This document shows positions 36,401-44,257 of a DNA stretch of 64,000 nt, one piece after another. The position numbers and the translations under genes were made by a program. How positions within the stretch are numbered: position 1 is the first letter of the stretch; every line of letters starts with the position of its first letter. The stretch is from Chromatiaceae bacterium (lineage in GTDB: Bacteria; Pseudomonadota; Gammaproteobacteria; Chromatiales; Chromatiaceae): NCBI GenBank assembly GCA_024235175.1, contig JACKMX010000003.1, positions 744,001 to 808,000 of the forward strand. Reading direction: 5' to 3'. The notes beneath the pieces were generated by a model, which was not told the DNA's origin, did not search any database, and saw only the letters and a program-made list of their open reading frames with translations.

Positions 36401-36436
36401 AAAAAGGGGACGCATTTATTTTCCAGTCAGTGAATT
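36401..36436 (+). repeat. Island repeat copy 1 (GGGGACGCATYTATTTT type)
   Basis: AAAAAGGGGACGCATTTATT followed by TTCCAGTCAGTGAATT. It starts five bases after the rmuC stop and marks the left border of the accessory island. Eight more copies lie at 43523, 45631, 45804, 45854, 48068, 50085, 50357 and 50401, and nowhere else that I saw. Confidence 0.8.
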
Positions 36437-36439
36437 GGC

Positions 36440-36688
36440 GTGGCTGCAGCGATAGATGTGTACCAGGGGTATAAGGATGGGACACTCACTGCAGAGAGTG
36501 TTGGCTTGATTGCGGCAGCTGCTATTACAAAGAAAATTCCTGACTTAGGCAATGTTGCAAAGAATGTAATCAAAGACAGCCGAGCGAAGAAAATCTTTGG
36601 TGACCGAGACGGGCATCTACCTGATACTGATCAAAACAGGAAGCTGTTGCAAGATGTTGCTGATGACCCAAAAACAACGTTGGGTCCA
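36440..36688 (+). pseudogene. Remnant of an RHS toxin tail
   Basis: An open frame of about 83 residues without its own RHS core. It contains ARAKK-like basic residues and GDRDGHLPDTDQNRKLLQDV, then ADDPKTTLG, a sequence style common near the ends of RHS/CdiA polymorphic toxins. The frame breaks where it joins an RHS core at the GCCACGCTGGTCGAGCAC sequence (36691). I infer that it is what remains of an earlier cassette. Confidence 0.5.
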
Positions 36689-36689
36689 G

Positions 36690-37060
36690 GCCACGCTGGT
36701 CGAGCACTGCGGCTACGATCAGTTCGACAACCGGCGCATACGCGAACCGGCTGGCGGGCCGGCTTATTTCCACCAGTACGACGATGCGCATCAGCTGACC
36801 GGGATCAGAACAGGTTCGGACACGGGTGACGAGGTTGCCGCCTTTCAATACGACGACAACGGCAATCTGACGCAGAAGAGCGGGAGCGCGGTGACCCGCA
36901 CCTTCACCTACGATGCGCTGGAGCGCCTGCAGCAGGTCGACGGCAGCGATATAAGCACGGAAACCTACGCCTAGGATCCGGATGGACGCCGCATAGCGAA
37001 GACGGTCGGCGGCGGCACGACCAACTACAGCTACAGCGGCATCAGCATCTGGAGCGAGTT
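36690..37060 (+). pseudogene. RHS core fragment with nonsense codon (cassette 1)
   Basis: It encodes YD-type RHS repeats (YGYDQFDNRRIREPAGG, FQYDDNGNLTQKSG, RTFTYDALERLQQVDG). A TAG at 36972-36974 replaces a Tyr codon that is intact at 46702-46704. After the stop the frame continues through DPDGRRIAKTVGGG and ISIWSEF. It then changes frame at GGAGCGAGTTC into the toxin tail, losing the conserved RHS C-terminal hallmark (about 350 bp). Confidence 0.75.
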
Positions 37061-37590
37061 CGCCGGGAATCGTTGAACGGATTGCCAGAAATGCGGTCGT
37101 TAATATCTTTGCGGACACAGAGAGCGCTTACAATGCAGTAGAATCTTTCAACAACGGGGATTATTGGAAGAGCGCAGGGTTTGCGGCATTGGGTGTTGTT
37201 AATACATTCAATCCGTTTTCGAAGATGTACAGGGCAGTCAAGGGTGCTGCTAATATTACTCGAAATGCGGTTGGAGCTGTTTTTGGGAAGGTTTCAAAGA
37301 GTGGAGACAATTTTGTAGATGGTTATCGAGCTGTATCAAAAGCGGAAGCTGATGATATTGCTGCTCATGGATTCCTGCCTAATCCCAATGGCCAATCGAT
37401 GCAAGATAAGTGGTTTTCTGAAATGCTTGAAGGCGCTGAAAAGTTCAAGAAGAATTATCCTGACTTAGATGAAGTTGTTAAAACAAAAGTGCCTAAAGAT
37501 GTATATGACCGGAGTTACAAACACCCAAATATAGATAATACCGGGCCGGGCTTTTGTGTCTCGTGCGACGACTTACATCTGTTGAAGTAG
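37051..37590 (+). CDS. Orphan RHS toxin tip, YRAV type (cassette 1)
   Basis: About 180 residues open from the chimeric junction. The first 80 (IARNAVVNIFADTESAYNAV up to NAVGAVFGKV) are nearly identical to the same region of cassette 5 (49205-49450). The tip then differs: GYRAVSKAEADDIAAHGF, DKWFSEMLEGAEKFKK and PGFCVSCDDLHLLK. The YRAV..E..DI...GF and KWF....EGA pattern suggests an ADP-ribosyltransferase-like fold (inference). No start codon with a good site is obvious; a TTG at 37189 is the first internal candidate. The immunity candidate follows after 15 bp. Confidence 0.55.
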   Translation, partial: GASSPGIVERIARNAVVNIFADTESAYNAVESFNNGDYWKSAGFAALGVVNTFNPFSKMYRAVKGAANITRNAVGAVFGKVSKSGDNFVDGYRAVSKAEADDIAAHGFLPNPNGQSMQDKWFSEMLEGAEKFKKNYPDLDEVVKTKVPKDVYDRSYKHPNIDNTGPGFCVSCDDLHLLK

Positions 37591-37605
37591 GCTGGTGATT
37601 TAAAT

Positions 37606-37902
37606 ATGAAACTACAGTTTGATTATATTTGGATACCTAGTGCGCTTGGTGGTCATAATTCTCCCCCGTACGAAGGTATGCGCACAACAATCCGTTGGCA
37701 AAAATATTTAAACGAATTTTTGTCGTGTGCAAGAGATGTTCAGTGGATAGAGTTTAGTTTTGATCCAGAGACTCTTCAGGGGAAGGCTACTTGTAAATTT
37801 ACAATGGAAGATCCTGTTCCGGATGCATGGTTGAGAGATGGAGAGCTTATAGAGTTGCTCAGTGGATTTAGAGTTTTGGCAGTTGGGCGAATTACCAATT
37901 GA
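37606..37902 (+). CDS. Candidate immunity protein, EF-Tu domain III-like (cassette 1)
   Basis: 98 residues, 15 bp after the toxin tip. The segment IPSALGGHNSPPYEGMRTTI can be laid against IPTNEGGRSGPLMSGYRSLL of the immunity candidate at 49771, which itself resembles EF-Tu domain III (EGGRHTPFFKGYRPQF in E. coli). The end, FRVLAVGRI, matches the EF-Tu RTVGAGVV strand more loosely. Position and size suggest an immunity role; no experiment is implied. Base composition is AT-rich, unlike the RHS cores. Confidence 0.6.
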   Translation: MKLQFDYIWIPSALGGHNSPPYEGMRTTIRWQKYLNEFLSCARDVQWIEFSFDPETLQGKATCKFTMEDPVPDAWLRDGELIELLSGFRVLAVGRITN

Positions 37903-37907
37903 TTATC

Positions 37908-37938
37908 AAAAGTCCCCGCCGGTTGGCCGGGGCTTTTT
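37908..37938. terminator. Bidirectional hairpin terminator
   Basis: CCCCGCC and GGCCGGGG pair around GGTT with one bulged base. Flanking AAAAG on the left and CTTTTT on the right give a U-tract in both directions. It would end both the cassette 1 immunity transcript and the opposing RelE-like toxin operon. Confidence 0.75.
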
Positions 37939-37940
37939 CA

Positions 37941-38243
37941 TTATTGCTCTCTCGGAATCTCCTCCGCCTCCAAATGCCGCCGCTTATGAATTACGGCCAG
38001 CACCTCAATGAGGTTGTCGGTTTTGATCTCGTAAATGATCCGGTAGGAGTAAAGCCCCAGTTCCCGGACGGCATCTTCATTGAGTTCCGGCACCTTGAAC
38101 CCCTTGCGGGGCAGTTCATCCAGGCCAAGGGTTTTACGCACCAGTTCTTCACTGACGCGCCGGGCGTAGAGCGGGGAATCCTGGGCAATGTAATCATGAA
38201 TATGGCGAAGTTGGGCTTTGGCGTGGGCCGTCCACTTCACCAT
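37941..38243 (-). CDS. RelE/ParE-family toxin
   Basis: 100 residues. VKWTAHAKAQLRHIHDYIAQ, then GLYSYRIIYEI and IEVLAVIHKRRH, are the usual helix hairpin, sheet core and C-terminal basic strand of the RelE/ParE superfamily. Its start overlaps the antitoxin gene by 7 bp. ParE-type members poison gyrase and RelE types cleave mRNA; the sequence alone does not decide. Confidence 0.88.
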   Translation of the reverse strand: MVKWTAHAKAQLRHIHDYIAQDSPLYARRVSEELVRKTLGLDELPRKGFKVPELNEDAVRELGLYSYRIIYEIKTDNLIEVLAVIHKRRHLEAEEIPREQ

Positions 38244-38425
38244 GATTGAATATCCTTGAGCACCTCTTCGGCGGATTCGGTGTTGCCGTCGGCGGCATCT
38301 TGTTGGCCACGGCGGATATTCTCCAATACATAAAGCCGGTACATAATCTCTTCGGTATCAGCGGTGTCGGGCAATCGTTGGATGGCGTCTAACGCTTCCT
38401 GTTTTGCAGAATGAGCTTGTGGCAT
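38237..38425 (-). CDS. Antitoxin of the RelE/ParE pair
   Basis: 62 residues, helical and acidic (AIQRLPDTADTEEIMYRLYV), of the kind that caps RelE/ParE toxins without a clear DNA-binding domain. AAGGAGG precedes the ATG. It is the first gene of the pair, as is usual for type II systems. Confidence 0.8.
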   Translation of the reverse strand: MPQAHSAKQEALDAIQRLPDTADTEEIMYRLYVLENIRRGQQDAADGNTESAEEVLKDIQSW

Positions 38426-38493
38426 GATTGAGCCTCCTTCGGGTTCGTACTTAAAGGCCCGGCAGACTTCACTGGGCCTTCTCTAATTATCGG

Positions 38494-38748
38494 CTATTCA
38501 GTGGTTAACACCAAACACCCATCCATGACCCTGACCTTAACCGGGGTATTAATCTCAAACCCCGCCTGTTGCAGCCAATAGCCTTTAAGCTGAATCCACG
38601 GCACGGGCCGCCCGGCCCCGCAGAGATCATCCTTAGGCTTATGCATGTAGTGGATTTGGTTCACTTTAATGCTTCGTTCCTGGCAGGTTTTACTTTTAGT
38701 CAGCCGTGCCCCTGACTTATCATCTGGGTTAGTCATTTTGGGTTGCAC
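38494..38748 (-). CDS. SymE-like toxin
   Basis: 84 residues. The C-terminal half, PWIQLKGYWLQQAGFEINT followed by VKVRVMDGCLVLT, is the SymE signature (an AbrB-type swapped-hairpin fold). SymE is a type I toxin repressed by an antisense RNA in E. coli. I could not see an antisense RNA promoter here with confidence. It belongs to the toxin block trapped within the RHS array. Confidence 0.75.
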   Translation of the reverse strand: MQPKMTNPDDKSGARLTKSKTCQERSIKVNQIHYMHKPKDDLCGAGRPVPWIQLKGYWLQQAGFEINTPVKVRVMDGCLVLTTE

Positions 38749-38805
38749 CCCTTCAGGTCAGCGCCTTAATAACATTCTATTTTTACAGGTTTTATTCCCT
38801 CCCTT

Positions 38806-39093
38806 TTAGCTGCGAGCCTGCATCCACCGTTTGGCATCATGCTTAAGCAACATACCGTCAATCAACTCCATCACAATGGCTCGCTCTTTAGGTTCCAGTT
38901 GAGAAACCGCCTCAAATTGCAGGCGTAGATTCTGGTCTTCACCAGGGCCGCGTTCCTCATCGTCAAATAGCAGACTATCGGCACTGACATTGAGTGCCAG
39001 CGTAATCTTGCGAAACACCTCCAAAGTGGGCTGAGAAGCCCCGGCTTCATAGCGCTTGTACTGGGAAACATGGATACCGATCTTGTCAGCCAT
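38806..39093 (-). pseudogene. XRE-type HTH regulator, N-terminus lost
   Basis: 95 residues from the ATG at 39093. MADKIGIHVSQYKRYEAGAS is the second half of a Cro/C1 HTH; the first helices should precede it. The upstream frame reads through RPAQRQ for only a few codons and then enters RHS sequence at GAGCCGGACGCCACC (39102). The gene was therefore cut by the RHS junction and probably no longer folds properly, though the remaining ATG could still be used. Confidence 0.7.
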
Positions 39094-39101
39094 CTGCCGT
39101 T

Positions 39102-39839
39102 GAGCCGGACGCCACCGGGCTGACCTACTTCCGGGCGCGCTATTACGATCCGACGCTTGGCCGCTTCACCCAGCGGGATCCGATCGGACTGGCCGGGGGA
39201 TTGAATCCCTACACCTACGTGAGCAACTCGCCGCAGAATTTTACCGATCCGTTGGGGTTGGTGAAACAGGCAAAAACTGCTCGGAGTGGACTGAGCTCAG
39301 CTTTCAGCGGATATGTTGATAACTTTATGGAAGGTTATCAGCAAGGAACCAGTGTGATGAGGCCCTCGGCACTAGCCGACCTTGGCTCTGCTACACGGGG
39401 TGCGGTTGATGCTTGGACGACAGGTGTAAAATTCGGACTGAACAACGTGGCTACAGGGATACCTGCCATACGTGTTCCCGGTACAGATATAAGCTTTGGT
39501 ACAAGTTTTGGTGCAGTAAGATCGCTAGGGGGGATTTCCCAGGTTGCAAAGGGCGCATCTACGAAACTAACGACCTATTTCCCAGAAAATAATGGCTTCT
39601 TAGGTTCCACGACAAAGATAACTTTAAAACCAGGGCAAATTATAGATCGTTTTGGCGGAAGTGATATTTCTAGGTTCTTTTCGCCCGCGGGTACGCCTGC
39701 GGTAATGAGAGCGCTCCCCCCAGGAACAGCTCAGCAGCCTTTACGAACTTTTGAAGTATTGAAACCAGTAGGTGTTGAATCTGGACAAGTAGCCCCCGCG
39801 TTTAATCAAATAGGTTTAGGTACTCAATTTAGGTCTAGT
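39102..39839 (+). pseudogene. RHS C-terminal core with TNT-type NADase tip, interrupted (cassette 2)
   Basis: It begins inside the RHS hallmark: TGLTYFRARYYDPTLGRFTQ then RDPIGLAGGLNPYTYVSNSP and NFTDPLGL. The variable tail ends with a TNT (tuberculosis necrotizing toxin) domain: GQIIDRFGGSDISRFFSPAG, RALPPGTAQQPLRTFEVLKP and GQVAPAFNQIGLGTQF. TNT enzymes hydrolyse NAD. The coding sequence is split at 39839 by an insertion sequence, and its last residues are found again at 43276-43329. The first part of the RHS protein is missing because of the junction at 39102. Confidence 0.8.
39835..39839. repeat. Target-site duplication, left copy (CTAGT)
   Basis: CTAGT occurs directly before the insertion sequence and again at 43271-43275. 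Removing the element and one copy restores a continuous TNT reading frame (GTQFRSSKQLGELIEKG). Confidence 0.75.
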
Positions 39840-39984
39840 CAGAGTGACCAAAATATCTGATGGGTTTTCCCCGATTTCTGATCACATTATCTGATGGATA
39901 AAGAAAAACCCCCTCAAATAACTTGAAAATCATCCGAGGGGGCTGTCTCCTGTTTTCGACCAAGAAAAGAGAGAGACAGAACAA

Positions 39985-40584
39985 ATGTGCCACGCCTTTC
40001 TTACGGATTCCAGGTTTTATCGTTTTTTGTTCGAACTTGATCAGGATATTGCCCGTCAGGTTCGAACCGAGGGATGTCCATGTGGCGGTGCTCTTCATAG
40101 TGCCCGTTATCCACGTAAGCCCCGCGGACTTCGTTCTCCGTTGGATGCATCCTATTCGACCCGTCTCAGTTTCTGCTGCGCCAACGATGGCTGTCGACGA
40201 CGCAGCACACCGCCCTCTGTGCGTTTCCTCGGCAGGAAGGTGTATTTGGGTGTGATCGTGGTCCTGATCACCGCGCTGGAGCAGGGTCTGCCGGCAAAGC
40301 GCCGGCAGTGGTTGATCGAGGCCCTCGATATCTGGCCACAGACCCTTTCCCGATGGCGCACCTGGTGGCGGGAAACATTTCCGGCCAGTCGTTGCTGGCA
40401 GACACAGCAGGGTAACTTTATCCCACCAGTGAAAATTGACCGATTACCTGATGCATTGCTGAAGGGGCTCCGTGGGATAGACCTCCGCCAGCGTCTGTGT
40501 CAGTTGCTGCTGTTGCTGGCCCCGCTCACCACGGCCTCATGGTCAGGCTATTTGAGGGTGAGAATCGACCCGCAGAAGATGTGA
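39985..40584 (+). CDS. IS accessory protein with cysteine motifs
   Basis: 199 residues. The N-terminal part has CPCGGALHSARYPRKPRG and, further on, FCCANDGCRRRS, which together look like a zinc-binding site. A helical part follows (LTALEQGLPAKRRQWLIEAL) ahead of a possible HTH (LSRWRTWWRETF). This resembles DUF6431-like proteins next to some transposases (from memory, unverified). It is the first gene of the element. Confidence 0.7.
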   Translation: MCHAFLTDSRFYRFLFELDQDIARQVRTEGCPCGGALHSARYPRKPRGLRSPLDASYSTRLSFCCANDGCRRRSTPPSVRFLGRKVYLGVIVVLITALEQGLPAKRRQWLIEALDIWPQTLSRWRTWWRETFPASRCWQTQQGNFIPPVKIDRLPDALLKGLRGIDLRQRLCQLLLLLAPLTTASWSGYLRVRIDPQKM

Positions 40585-40643
40585 TCGCAATCCGTTCAAG
40601 GTTCTCCGTAGACTCCGGGGCTGGTTGAAAACGGAGAGAAGGG

Positions 40644-42095
40644 ATGAATCATGATCACGATCCGGATCGTTGGGCGAGGTTACGCTTTTCGATCATTGGC
40701 CCCCTATTGGCGGCGCCACCCGAACAAGGCGAATTGTGCAAGCGGCTTCAGACGTTGGCCGGGAGCCGTTGGAAACACCCGGTAAACGGCACGATGATAC
40801 GCTTCAGCTATGCCACGTTGGAGCGTTGGTACTATCTGGCAAAGGGTGCCCGGGATCCGGTCGTGGTGCTGCGCCGCCGGCGCCGTAACGACGCCGGACG
40901 GGCACGCCGTTTGTCTGCCGCACTCATCCAGGCGCTCTCGGCGCAGTACCAGCAGCATCCCGGCTGGACGGCGCAACTCCACTACGACAACCTGCTGGCC
41001 CTGGCACAAGAGGATGCGGACCTGGGCGAGATACCAGCCTATGGCACCGTCCGGCGTTATCTCAAGACACGGGGATACCACCGTAAACGACTTCCCAGGC
41101 GAGACACGCCCGGTACCCGCCAAGCGGAGCGCCGCCTGGCGCAGCTCGAGGTGCGCAGTTATGAGGCCGAATACACACATGGCCTGTGGCATGCCGACTT
41201 CCATCATGGCTCGCGCCGTGTATTGACCGCGAATGGGCGCTGGGTCACACCTGTGCTGCTGGGCATTATTGACGATCACTCCCGGCTGGTCTGTCATCTG
41301 CAGTGGTATCTGGACGAGACGGCCGAGACACTGGTGCACGGGCTCTGCCAGGCGCTGCAGAAACGAGGGTTGCCCAGAGCGCTGATGACCGATAATGGTG
41401 CGGCGATGCAAGCCGAAGAGTTCCGCGCCGGTCTGCATACGCTGGGCATTCTGCACGAGACTACCCTCCCGTATTCCCCCTATCAAAACGCCAAGCAGGA
41501 GACCTTCTGGGCCACCCTGGAAGGCCGTCTGATGGCGATGCTGGAAAACGTTGCCGATCTGACCCTCGACCGGCTCAATGAGATCACCCAGGTCTGGGTG
41601 GAACAATCCTATCATCAGACCCGGCACGCCGAGATCGGCATGCCACCGCTGCAGCGCTATCTCGAGGCTGCTGATGTCGGACGGGCGTGTCCGGACAGCG
41701 CCAGCTTACAACGCGCCTTCCGGTGTACGGTCACTCGTCGTCAACGACGTAGCGATGGCACCCTCAGCCTGGCGGGCAAACGCTTTGAACTGCCCAGCCG
41801 GTATCGTCATCTGGAACGACCGCAGGTACGGTATGCCCGCTGGGATCTCCGCTCGGTCGATCTGATCGATCCCCATACCCAGGCCGTGCTCTGTTCGCTC
41901 TATCCCCTGGATAAAACGGCTAACGCCAGTGGTCAGCGCCGCGCCTTGGAAACGGCGGATGGAGAGCCGCCGGCAGTATCGTCACCGACTGGCGGTGAAC
42001 TGCCGCCGTTGCTGCGCAAACTCCTGGCCGACTATGCCGCCACCGGCCGGCCCCCCGCCTATCTTCCCAAACCCCCACCGGAGTCCGACATATGA
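40644..42095 (+). CDS. DDE (rve-type) transposase
   Basis: 483 residues. The integrase core has Asp185 (WHADFHHG), Asp250 (MTDNGAAM) and Glu286 (NAKQETFW), a DD35E spacing. The N-terminal part contains helical DNA-binding sequence (YGTVRRYLKTRGYHRKRLP) and the C-terminal part a Mu-type beta domain (GTLSLAGKRFELPSRY). It overlaps the ATPase gene by 4 bp. All three catalytic residues are present and the frame is intact, so the element may be active. Confidence 0.9.
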   Translation: MNHDHDPDRWARLRFSIIGPLLAAPPEQGELCKRLQTLAGSRWKHPVNGTMIRFSYATLERWYYLAKGARDPVVVLRRRRRNDAGRARRLSAALIQALSAQYQQHPGWTAQLHYDNLLALAQEDADLGEIPAYGTVRRYLKTRGYHRKRLPRRDTPGTRQAERRLAQLEVRSYEAEYTHGLWHADFHHGSRRVLTANGRWVTPVLLGIIDDHSRLVCHLQWYLDETAETLVHGLCQALQKRGLPRALMTDNGAAMQAEEFRAGLHTLGILHETTLPYSPYQNAKQETFWATLEGRLMAMLENVADLTLDRLNEITQVWVEQSYHQTRHAEIGMPPLQRYLEAADVGRACPDSASLQRAFRCTVTRRQRRSDGTLSLAGKRFELPSRYRHLERPQVRYARWDLRSVDLIDPHTQAVLCSLYPLDKTANASGQRRALETADGEPPAVSSPTGGELPPLLRKLLADYAATGRPPAYLPKPPPESDI

Positions 42096-42925
42096 ATAAA
42101 AAACTCCTGGCCCTGTATGGCCTCAAATGGAACCCCTTCTCACCGGAACTGCCAACCGAGGCACTGTATGTCACGCCCAGGATCGAGCACTTTTACTGGC
42201 GCATCGAACAGGGACTGATCCAGGAAGGGGGCTTCGCGCTGATCACCGGGGATCCCGGCACCGGCAAAAGCGTGGTCCTGCGTTTACTGGCCGAACGCCT
42301 GAGGCAGCTGCGCGATATTGCTGTCGGCGCCATCACCCATCCCAGCAGTAATCTGGCCGACTTCTATCGCGAAATGGGGGATCTGTTCGGTGTTGAACTC
42401 AAACCGCACAACCGCTGGGGCGGCTTCAAGGCTCTGCGCGAACGCTGGCTGGCCCACCTGGAAGGCACCTTGTTGCGACCGGTGCTGTTGATCGACGAAG
42501 CGCAGGAGATGCACCCCGCCGTCCTCAATGAGCTGCGTCTGCTCAGCAGCACCCAGTTCGACTCCCAAATCCTCCTCACCGTCGTCCTGGCCGGCGATGT
42601 CCGCCTGAGCGCCAAATTACGGCGGGATGAGTTGCTGCCCCTGGGCAGTCGGCTGCGCACCCGCCTGGCCATGGAGTATGCCGATCGAAAGGAGTTGTTG
42701 GCGTGCCTTAAGCATCTCCTGGCCAGCGCCGGTAACGCCAACCTGATGACCCCGGAGTTGATGCAGACCCTCTGCGACCACGCCGTAGGAAACCACCGCG
42801 TCCTGACCAGCATAGCCGCTGAACTGCTCGCCTCCGCTGCCCAGCAGGAGATCACCCGGCTGGACGAAAAACTGTACCTTGAGGTGTTCGGTGCGCCGGC
42901 ATCCAAACCTCGGAAACCCGTCTGA
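42092..42925 (+). CDS. ExeA/TniB-type AAA ATPase of the insertion sequence
   Basis: 277 residues. LKWNPFSPELPTEALYVTP is the ExeA-family opening. Walker A GDPGTGKS lies at 53-60 and Walker B VLLIDEAQEM near 131-140, with an arginine-rich sensor region (PLGSRLRTRLAM). By analogy with MuB, TnsC and IstB it would choose targets and stimulate the transposase. It is translationally coupled to the transposase (ATGA). Confidence 0.88.
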   Translation: MNKKLLALYGLKWNPFSPELPTEALYVTPRIEHFYWRIEQGLIQEGGFALITGDPGTGKSVVLRLLAERLRQLRDIAVGAITHPSSNLADFYREMGDLFGVELKPHNRWGGFKALRERWLAHLEGTLLRPVLLIDEAQEMHPAVLNELRLLSSTQFDSQILLTVVLAGDVRLSAKLRRDELLPLGSRLRTRLAMEYADRKELLACLKHLLASAGNANLMTPELMQTLCDHAVGNHRVLTSIAAELLASAAQQEITRLDEKLYLEVFGAPASKPRKPV

Positions 42926-42946
42926 TCAACCTTACAGGAGATCCCA

Positions 42947-43147
42947 ATGGATACGCCTTCACTCATGCTCGTCGAACCACCTGAACTCGCCGATGAGACC
43001 GCCAGCGAGATGCTCGACTTCCTCTACCAACTCGTCAACGCATTTGAAAACCAATACCGCAATCAACTGCAGCGTCACCATCAATCGACCGAGTTACCCC
43101 AACCGGATCTGTTCGAAGACTTCGATGATGAGTTGCCATCCTTCTGA
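42947..43147 (+). CDS. Small acidic protein of the insertion sequence
   Basis: 66 residues, very acidic, ending LFEDFDDELPSF. A GGAG lies just before the ATG, 21 bp after the ATPase gene. There is no recognisable domain. An acidic partner next to an ATPase and a DNA-binding transposase could act as a regulator, but that is a guess. Confidence 0.6.
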   Translation: MDTPSLMLVEPPELADETASEMLDFLYQLVNAFENQYRNQLQRHHQSTELPQPDLFEDFDDELPSF

Positions 43148-43270
43148 GAAACAATCCTTACCAACAACATAACCGGCAGGGAGGCCGGTTCCAATCCATT
43201 CATACAGCTTCGTGGATGGGTCCATCAAATAGCTTGAACATGAGCACATCGATTATCGTGATCATGCTCA

Positions 43271-43275
43271 CTAGT
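43271..43275. repeat. Target-site duplication, right copy (CTAGT)
   Basis: Second copy of the 5-bp duplication that flanks the insertion sequence; see 39835-39839. Confidence 0.75.
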
Positions 43276-43329
43276 AAACAATTAGGCGAATTAATAGAAA
43301 AAGGCTTTCTGAAGGAGATCGTCAAGTGA
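43276..43329 (+). pseudogene. C-terminal end of the split TNT toxin (cassette 2)
   Basis: Reading through the right duplication gives SKQLGELIEKGFLKEIVK and a stop, which is how TNT domains usually end. It continues the frame cut at 39839. The stop codon overlaps the GTG of the next gene by 4 bp. Confidence 0.75.
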
Positions 43330-43511
43330 AGAAAATCTATCCAGAGTTGCCGAAATGGGAATTTGAACTGGACGAAATTTCAGCAAATGTTTATGAGGTG
43401 ATTGGCACAGATAAGTCAGGGCATCGGGTTTCATCCAAAGGATTGGATTTAGAAGCACTCATTGAACAGTGTAAGAGCGATGCTAGGGAAATTGAAGTTG
43501 CTATGAAGTAA
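43326..43511 (+). CDS. Candidate immunity protein of the TNT cassette
   Basis: 61 residues. The GTG start overlaps the TNT stop as GTGA, a tight coupling expected of a toxin and its immunity gene. The sequence (YPELPKWEFELDEISANVYE, then VIGTDKSGHRVSSKG) looks like a small beta domain followed by a helix. It is much smaller than the known TNT antidote IFT. With the toxin broken it may now be an orphan kept by chance, or one that protects against siblings. Confidence 0.65.
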   Translation: MKKIYPELPKWEFELDEISANVYEVIGTDKSGHRVSSKGLDLEALIEQCKSDAREIEVAMK

Positions 43512-43522
43512 AGAAAGGACAT

Positions 43523-43560
43523 AAAGGGGACGCATCTATTTTCCAATAAGTGAATTAAGA
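43523..43560 (+). repeat. Island repeat copy 2
   Basis: AAAGGGGACGCATCTATTTT preceded by GACATA and followed by CCAATAAGTGAATTAAG. It begins the cassette 3 leader. Confidence 0.8.
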
Positions 43561-43746
43561 GACTGATAGCAATATTTACCGATATTTGAAACTGCCAGAC
43601 AAGAGGTGTTTGAGGAACAAATGCACCGTAAATTGAATTGAACGGATTAACCGATGAACTTTCGCAAAATAACACAACTGCCGACCCTGCCTGGAACGTT
43701 GCCGCTCGTTGGCGCGATATCCGCAGCCTGGACCGATGTTGAATAA
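43561..43746 (+). repeat. Cassette leader with signal-peptide frame (cassette 3)
   Basis: The sequence from GACTGATAGCAATATTTACC to the TAA at 43744 is shared, with few changes, by cassettes 3, 4 and 5, and partly by 45670-45803 and 50439-50760. It contains ATG 43654 and a 30-residue frame beginning MNFRKITQLP, an exported-type leader that ends in SAAWTDVE. The next ATG (43736) opens the RHS frame in a different phase, so leader and core overlap by 11 bp. Confidence 0.75.
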
Positions 43747-44125
43747 TAGCAGTCAAATCCTCTGCCGCGACGCCGCCAGCCGGCTGACCGCGATGCTGGC
43801 CAGCAACGGCGACCGCGTCAATTTCATATTTGACGGCGGCGCCACGCTGGTCGAGCACTACGGCTACGATCAGTTCAACAACCGGCGCATACGCGAACCG
43901 GCTGGCGGGCCGGCCTATTTCCACCAGTACGACGATGCGCATCAGCTGACTGGGATCAGAACAGGTTCGGACGCGGGCAACGAGGTTGCCGCCTTTCAAT
44001 ACGACGACAACGGCAATCTGACGCAGAAGAGCGGAGGCGGGGTGACCCGAACCTTCACCTACGATGCGCTGGAGCGCCTGCAGCAGGTCGACGGCAGCGA
44101 CATAAGCACGGAAACCTACGCCTAG
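43736..44125 (+). pseudogene. RHS core, 5' part ending at the shared TAG (cassette 3)
   Basis: It begins MLNNSSQILCRDAASRLTAM and contains NGDRVNFIFDGGATLVEHYG, where about 85 residues present in cassette 4 are deleted between short GGCGG repeats. YDQFNNRRIREPAGG and the following YD repeats lead to a TAG at 44123-44125, where cassette 4 has Tyr. The protein therefore ends before the RHS hallmark unless the stop is read through. Confidence 0.75.
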
Positions 44126-44257
44126 GATCCGGATGGACGCCGCATAGCGAAGACGGTCGGCGGCGGCACGACCAACTACAGCTACAGCGGCATCAGCATC
44201 TGGAGCGAGTTCAACGCCGACTGGAGCCAGGCGCTGGCCTACTACAACTACACCGGG

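Larger units (their letters stand above)
39840..43270 (+). mobile_element. 3.43-kb insertion sequence with DDE transposase and ExeA-type ATPase
   Basis: The borders are set by the 5-bp duplication CTAGT and the split TNT gene. The ends share a diverged inverted repeat: TGATCAC-N3-AT-N2-GATG lies at 39881 and, inverted, near 43240-43262. Direct ATCTGATGG motifs at the left end may be transposase sites. The element carries four genes in one direction: a cysteine-rich protein, a DD35E transposase, an AAA ATPase and a 66-residue acidic protein. A transposase plus ATPase is the Mu/Tn7/IS21-like strategy. I cannot assign an ISfinder family. Confidence 0.85.
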
